Part shown: positions 38,281-41,600 of the stretch, piece by piece
Position numbering within the stretch: the stretch's first letter is position 1
Layout of the letters: every line of letters begins with the position of its first letter
Source of the DNA: an uncultured Synergistales bacterium
Lineage (GTDB): Bacteria; Synergistota; Synergistia; Synergistales; Aminobacteriaceae
NCBI GenBank assembly: GCA_905233525.1
Contig: CAJOEW010000001.1
Span: 53,788 to 95,387 of the forward strand
Reading direction: 5' to 3'
Length of the DNA stretch: 41,600 bases
Position numbers and translations under genes: made by a program
Notes under the pieces: generated by a model
What the model was told of the DNA's origin: nothing
Database searches by the model: none
Seen by the model: only the letters and a program-made list of their open reading frames with translations

Positions 38281-39072
38281 ATGACCTCGATCCTTCATGA
38301 TTATCACGTTCATACAACTTACTGCGACGGTAAAAGCAGTCCTGATGAAATAATTCAAGAGGCTTTGTTAACCGGCATGAATAAAATCGGATTCTCTGGT
38401 CATTCGTTCGTGAGCTTTGATGATTCCGGCTACTGCATGACACCTGAAAGCACGCGGTTATATTTTAATGAGATTAACTCGCTTAAAATTAAATACGCTG
38501 ATGAAATAAAAATATTTTGCGGAACTGAACAGGATTATTATTCGCAAAAGCCGGATTTAAATTTTGATTATTTAATCGGATCTGTTCATTATGTTTTTAA
38601 GGACGGCGCTTATATTCCTGTTGACGGTTCGCCAAACGGTTTATTAAATAATGTAAATCAATATTATCACGGCGATTTTTATTCATTCGCTGAAGATTAT
38701 TACAAAAATGTCGCTGACGTTGTTAATAAATTACATCCGCAAATAATTGGACATTTCGATTTAATTTTAAAGTTCAATGAGAAATATAATTTTATTGACG
38801 AAAATGATAAACGCTATCACGACGCAGCGATCTCAGCTCTTGACGAATTATTAAAAACAAATGTGCCGATCGAAATAAACACAGGCGCAATTTCTAGAGG
38901 CTGGCGCAAAAATCCTTATCCTTCGATGGAAATTTTAAAACGTATTGCTCAAAAACATGGCCGCGTAATTTTATCAAGTGACAGCCATCATAAAAGTACA
39001 TTGAGATTTGATTTTGACGTGTGCGAAAAAATTGTGCGCGGTTTAAATCTTGAACTCGTTGATATTTTTTAA
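38281..39072 (+). CDS. hisK: PHP-type histidinol-phosphatase
   Basis: HDYHVHTTYCDGKSSPDEIIQEAL, DYLIGSVHYV, IIGHFDLILKFN, ILSSDSHHKS. Confidence 0.87.
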   Translation: MTSILHDYHVHTTYCDGKSSPDEIIQEALLTGMNKIGFSGHSFVSFDDSGYCMTPESTRLYFNEINSLKIKYADEIKIFCGTEQDYYSQKPDLNFDYLIGSVHYVFKDGAYIPVDGSPNGLLNNVNQYYHGDFYSFAEDYYKNVADVVNKLHPQIIGHFDLILKFNEKYNFIDENDKRYHDAAISALDELLKTNVPIEINTGAISRGWRKNPYPSMEILKRIAQKHGRVILSSDSHHKSTLRFDFDVCEKIVRGLNLELVDIF

Positions 39073-39075
39073 GGC

Positions 39076-39813
39076 ATGATTTATTTCATTGGTGCAGGCT
39101 CAGGCGATCCGGATTTAATAACTGTTAAGGGCGCTGATATTTTAAAACGCTCCGATGTGATAATTTATGCCGGCTCGCTTGTAAATTTCGATCTCGTTAA
39201 AAAATATTCCCGCTCTGACTGCAAATTGTTTAACAGCGCTGAAATGAATCTAAACGAAATTTTAAACGTCATGAAAAAATCTCATGATGAAAAATTATTA
39301 TTATCACGTCTTCACACTGGCGATCCGTCGATTTTTGGAGCGCTGACCGAACAAATAAATTATTTAAATGCTAATAATATCCCGTTTGAAATAATCCCGG
39401 GCGTTAGTTCGTTTTCAGCAGCAGCCGCAAGTTTAAAGATCTCTTATACGATTCCTGAGCTTTCACAGAAAATTATTATCTCGCGCATAAATGGTAACAC
39501 GCCTTTTAATAATGATAACGCGGCTGAAATTTATTTCTTATCTTCAGGAAATATAAAAGCTCTTTGTGAAAAATTATTATCGCACGGACATTCACTCGAT
39601 GAAAAAATTGCGCTCGTTTATAAAGCTTCTTGGCCTGATGAAAAAATTATTATTTCGACAATAAATAAATTACCTGAACAAGCTGATAAACACGGCATTA
39701 AAAATCATGCTTTAATAATTTTAGGCGAGTTCTTAAATAATAATGCCTCCCGAAAAAATTCAAGGTTATATGATCCGGAATTCTCAAATAATTTTCGCAG
39801 CGTTCACTCGTAA
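39076..39813 (+). CDS. cbiF: Cobalt-precorrin-4 C11-methyltransferase
   Basis: MIYFIGAGSGDPDLITVKGADILKRSDVIIYAGSLV, LHTGDPSIFGALTEQ, IPGVSSFSAAAASL. Confidence 0.93.
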   Translation: MIYFIGAGSGDPDLITVKGADILKRSDVIIYAGSLVNFDLVKKYSRSDCKLFNSAEMNLNEILNVMKKSHDEKLLLSRLHTGDPSIFGALTEQINYLNANNIPFEIIPGVSSFSAAAASLKISYTIPELSQKIIISRINGNTPFNNDNAAEIYFLSSGNIKALCEKLLSHGHSLDEKIALVYKASWPDEKIIISTINKLPEQADKHGIKNHALIILGEFLNNNASRKNSRLYDPEFSNNFRSVHS

Positions 39814-40723
39814 CGGCGTTGAATTAGCTTTAAAAATTTCAAGTGTTACAGGCGGTCAGGTTTATGCTCCAGCGCGTTTTAATGCCGGAATAATTGAGCC
39901 TGATTTAAAAAAATGGACAGGTAAAATTTTTCATGAAGCTTCAGCTATAATTTTCATATCGGCCTGCGGAATTGCTGTACGTTCGATCGCGCCGTATATA
40001 AATAATAAATTAAATGATCCTGCCGTAATAGTAATTGATGAGCGCGCAAATTATGTCATTCCGATTTTGTCAGGCCATGTCGGTGGAGCTAATGATCTGG
40101 CACGCACAATAGCAGAAATAATTAACGCTCAACCGGTAATCACAACAGCAACGGACGTAAATAATTTAATTGCTGTCGACGAATGGGCGGTTAAAAATAA
40201 TTGCAGGATCGAAAATCCCGAATGCATTAAAAAAATTTCCGCTGATATCCTTGAGAATAATAATTATAAAAATATCGGCGTGGCTGTCACTTACGAAAAT
40301 ATTAAAACGCCCTTTCACGTAACGTTAATTTTGCGTCCTAAAATATTATTTTTAGGTGCCGGCTGTAAAAAAAATACTGATTCTGAAAAATTCGCCCGCG
40401 CTGCTGAAAAATTCTTAAATGATTCCGGCGTAAATATTTTGAGTTTAAACGCTCTGGCCTCAATAAATTTAAAAGCTAATGAACCGGCCATGATAAATTT
40501 TGCACGCGATAATAAAATTAAATTCTTGACGTTCAGCGCTGATGAGTTAAAAAATTTACAAGGCGTTTTCACAAGTTCAGAGCGCGTAAAAAAAATAACC
40601 GGCGTTGATAATATCTGTGAACGTGCTGCCATGAAAGCTGCCGGAGAAAATGCTGTGTTACTGCGAAATAAAATTATCATTGACGGAATTACATTCGCAC
40701 TTGCTAGAGGTGAAGAAGCTTAA
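39770..40723 (+). CDS. cbiG: Cobalt-precorrin-5A hydrolase
   Basis: IIFISACGIAVRSIAPYINNKLNDPAVIVIDERANYVIPILSGHVGGANDLAR; ATG 39770 preferred over 39743. Confidence 0.92.
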   Translation: MIRNSQIIFAAFTRNGVELALKISSVTGGQVYAPARFNAGIIEPDLKKWTGKIFHEASAIIFISACGIAVRSIAPYINNKLNDPAVIVIDERANYVIPILSGHVGGANDLARTIAEIINAQPVITTATDVNNLIAVDEWAVKNNCRIENPECIKKISADILENNNYKNIGVAVTYENIKTPFHVTLILRPKILFLGAGCKKNTDSEKFARAAEKFLNDSGVNILSLNALASINLKANEPAMINFARDNKIKFLTFSADELKNLQGVFTSSERVKKITGVDNICERAAMKAAGENAVLLRNKIIIDGITFALARGEEA

Positions 40724-40726
40724 AAA

Positions 40727-41347
40727 ATGTTATACGATCCTTTTGAAATTGAACGCACAAGTTTAAATATAATCGATAAAAGAATTTCAGGTATGTATTC
40801 AGGCTCAAAATTAAATCTCGAAATTATAAAACGCGTTATTCATGCTACAGCCGATTTTGATTTTGTTGAGCTTTTAGAATTTTCACATGATGTTGTTACG
40901 CGCGCGCATGAAGCTTTTAAAAATTCGGTGCCTCTTGTAACTGATACGAAAATGCTCGCGTCTGGAATAAATAAAAAAATTTCAAGCTCACTCGGTGTAA
41001 AAATTATTCAGCCTGACGACAGCGAAAATATTTTTGACGAAGCCCGCGAACGTAAAATTACACGCTCAATTATAAATATCGAACACGCCGTAAAAAATTA
41101 TCCGGATGCAATTTTTGTTATAGGCAATGCTCCGACAGCGTTAATAAGATTATGCGAGCTTGTTATATCCGGAAATGCAAAGCCTGCGTTAATAATTGGT
41201 GTGCCTGTAGGTTTTGTTAATGTGATCGAATCAAAAAATATGCTCGCTGAAATAAATGATATTCCTAAAATAATTTCACACGGTAATAAAGGCGGCTCAA
41301 CTGTTGCATGTGCGATCGTTAATGCCTTGTTATATAGTTTAAAATAA
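40727..41347 (+). CDS. cbiC: Cobalt-precorrin-8 methylmutase
   Basis: RVIHATADFDFVELLEFS, TDTKMLASGINK, FVIGNAPTALIRLCEL, VPVGFVNVIESK. Confidence 0.94.
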   Translation: MLYDPFEIERTSLNIIDKRISGMYSGSKLNLEIIKRVIHATADFDFVELLEFSHDVVTRAHEAFKNSVPLVTDTKMLASGINKKISSSLGVKIIQPDDSENIFDEARERKITRSIINIEHAVKNYPDAIFVIGNAPTALIRLCELVISGNAKPALIIGVPVGFVNVIESKNMLAEINDIPKIISHGNKGGSTVACAIVNALLYSLK

Positions 41348-41369
41348 AAACACTCACGGAGGCGGCAAA

Positions 41370-41600
41370 ATGGCTAAGAATAAAAATTTGAATCAGGCTT
41401 CACGCTCTAAACAAGATGAATTTTATACGCAGCTCACAGATATTGAAAACGAGCTTAAGCATTATAAAGATTTTTTTGAAAATAAAACCGTTTTTTGTAA
41501 TTGCGATGATCCTTACGAGAGCGCATTCTTTAAATATTTCGTAATGCATTTTAACGTATTCAAACTCAAAAAATTGATCGTAACAAGTTATAACGGCTCG
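41370..41600 (+). CDS. EcoRI-type adenine-specific DNA methyltransferase, N-terminal part, cut by window edge
   Basis: MAKNKNLNQASRSKQDEFYTQLTDIENELKHYKDFFENKTVFCNCDDPYESAFFKYFVMHFNVFKLKKLIVTSYNGS resembles the M.EcoRI-family N-terminus (KQDEFYTQL.DIE.EL.HY...V.CNCDDP..S.FF.YF); GGAGG ribosome-binding site. Confidence 0.82.
   Translation, partial: MAKNKNLNQASRSKQDEFYTQLTDIENELKHYKDFFENKTVFCNCDDPYESAFFKYFVMHFNVFKLKKLIVTSYNGS

Noticed and set aside
39000-39076. Cobalamin riboswitch before cbiF
   Set aside because: No intergenic room and no B12-box-like sequence recognised.

Overview
AT-rich bacterial chromosomal window, mostly densely packed housekeeping genes. Taxonomy is inferred only: gene content (hslV-hslU-codY, SpoIID-like, SurA/PpiD-like) could fit a diderm anaerobe such as a Synergistota member, but this is not proven. 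Contents in order: lytic transglycosylase end, tilS, an SbcC-like zinc-hook coiled coil without ATPase heads, a GT2, a Thr-Tyr-Thr tRNA cluster, hslV-hslU-codY, uvrB, smpB-ssrA (tmRNA), a graveyard of truncated surface-polysaccharide and LysR genes, carB, a SurA/PpiD-like protein with a repeat tail, polA, an AlbA/Schlafen-type ATPase, trpB2, a MATE exporter, mnmE, a CCA-adding enzyme split by an in-frame amber codon, a MetH-like methyltransferase, nadE, yebC, ruvC, spoIID-like, queA, a his cluster (hisH and hisF broken, hisA/hisIE/hisK intact), cbiF-cbiG-cbiC, and the start of an EcoRI-type adenine methyltransferase. I see no CRISPR array, transposase or prophage. The best leads are the headless SbcC-like protein, the amber codon in cca, the paired lesions in hisH and hisF, and a general pattern of gene decay by internal deletion that keeps both gene ends. 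I did not identify a clear new multi-gene defence or mobile system.
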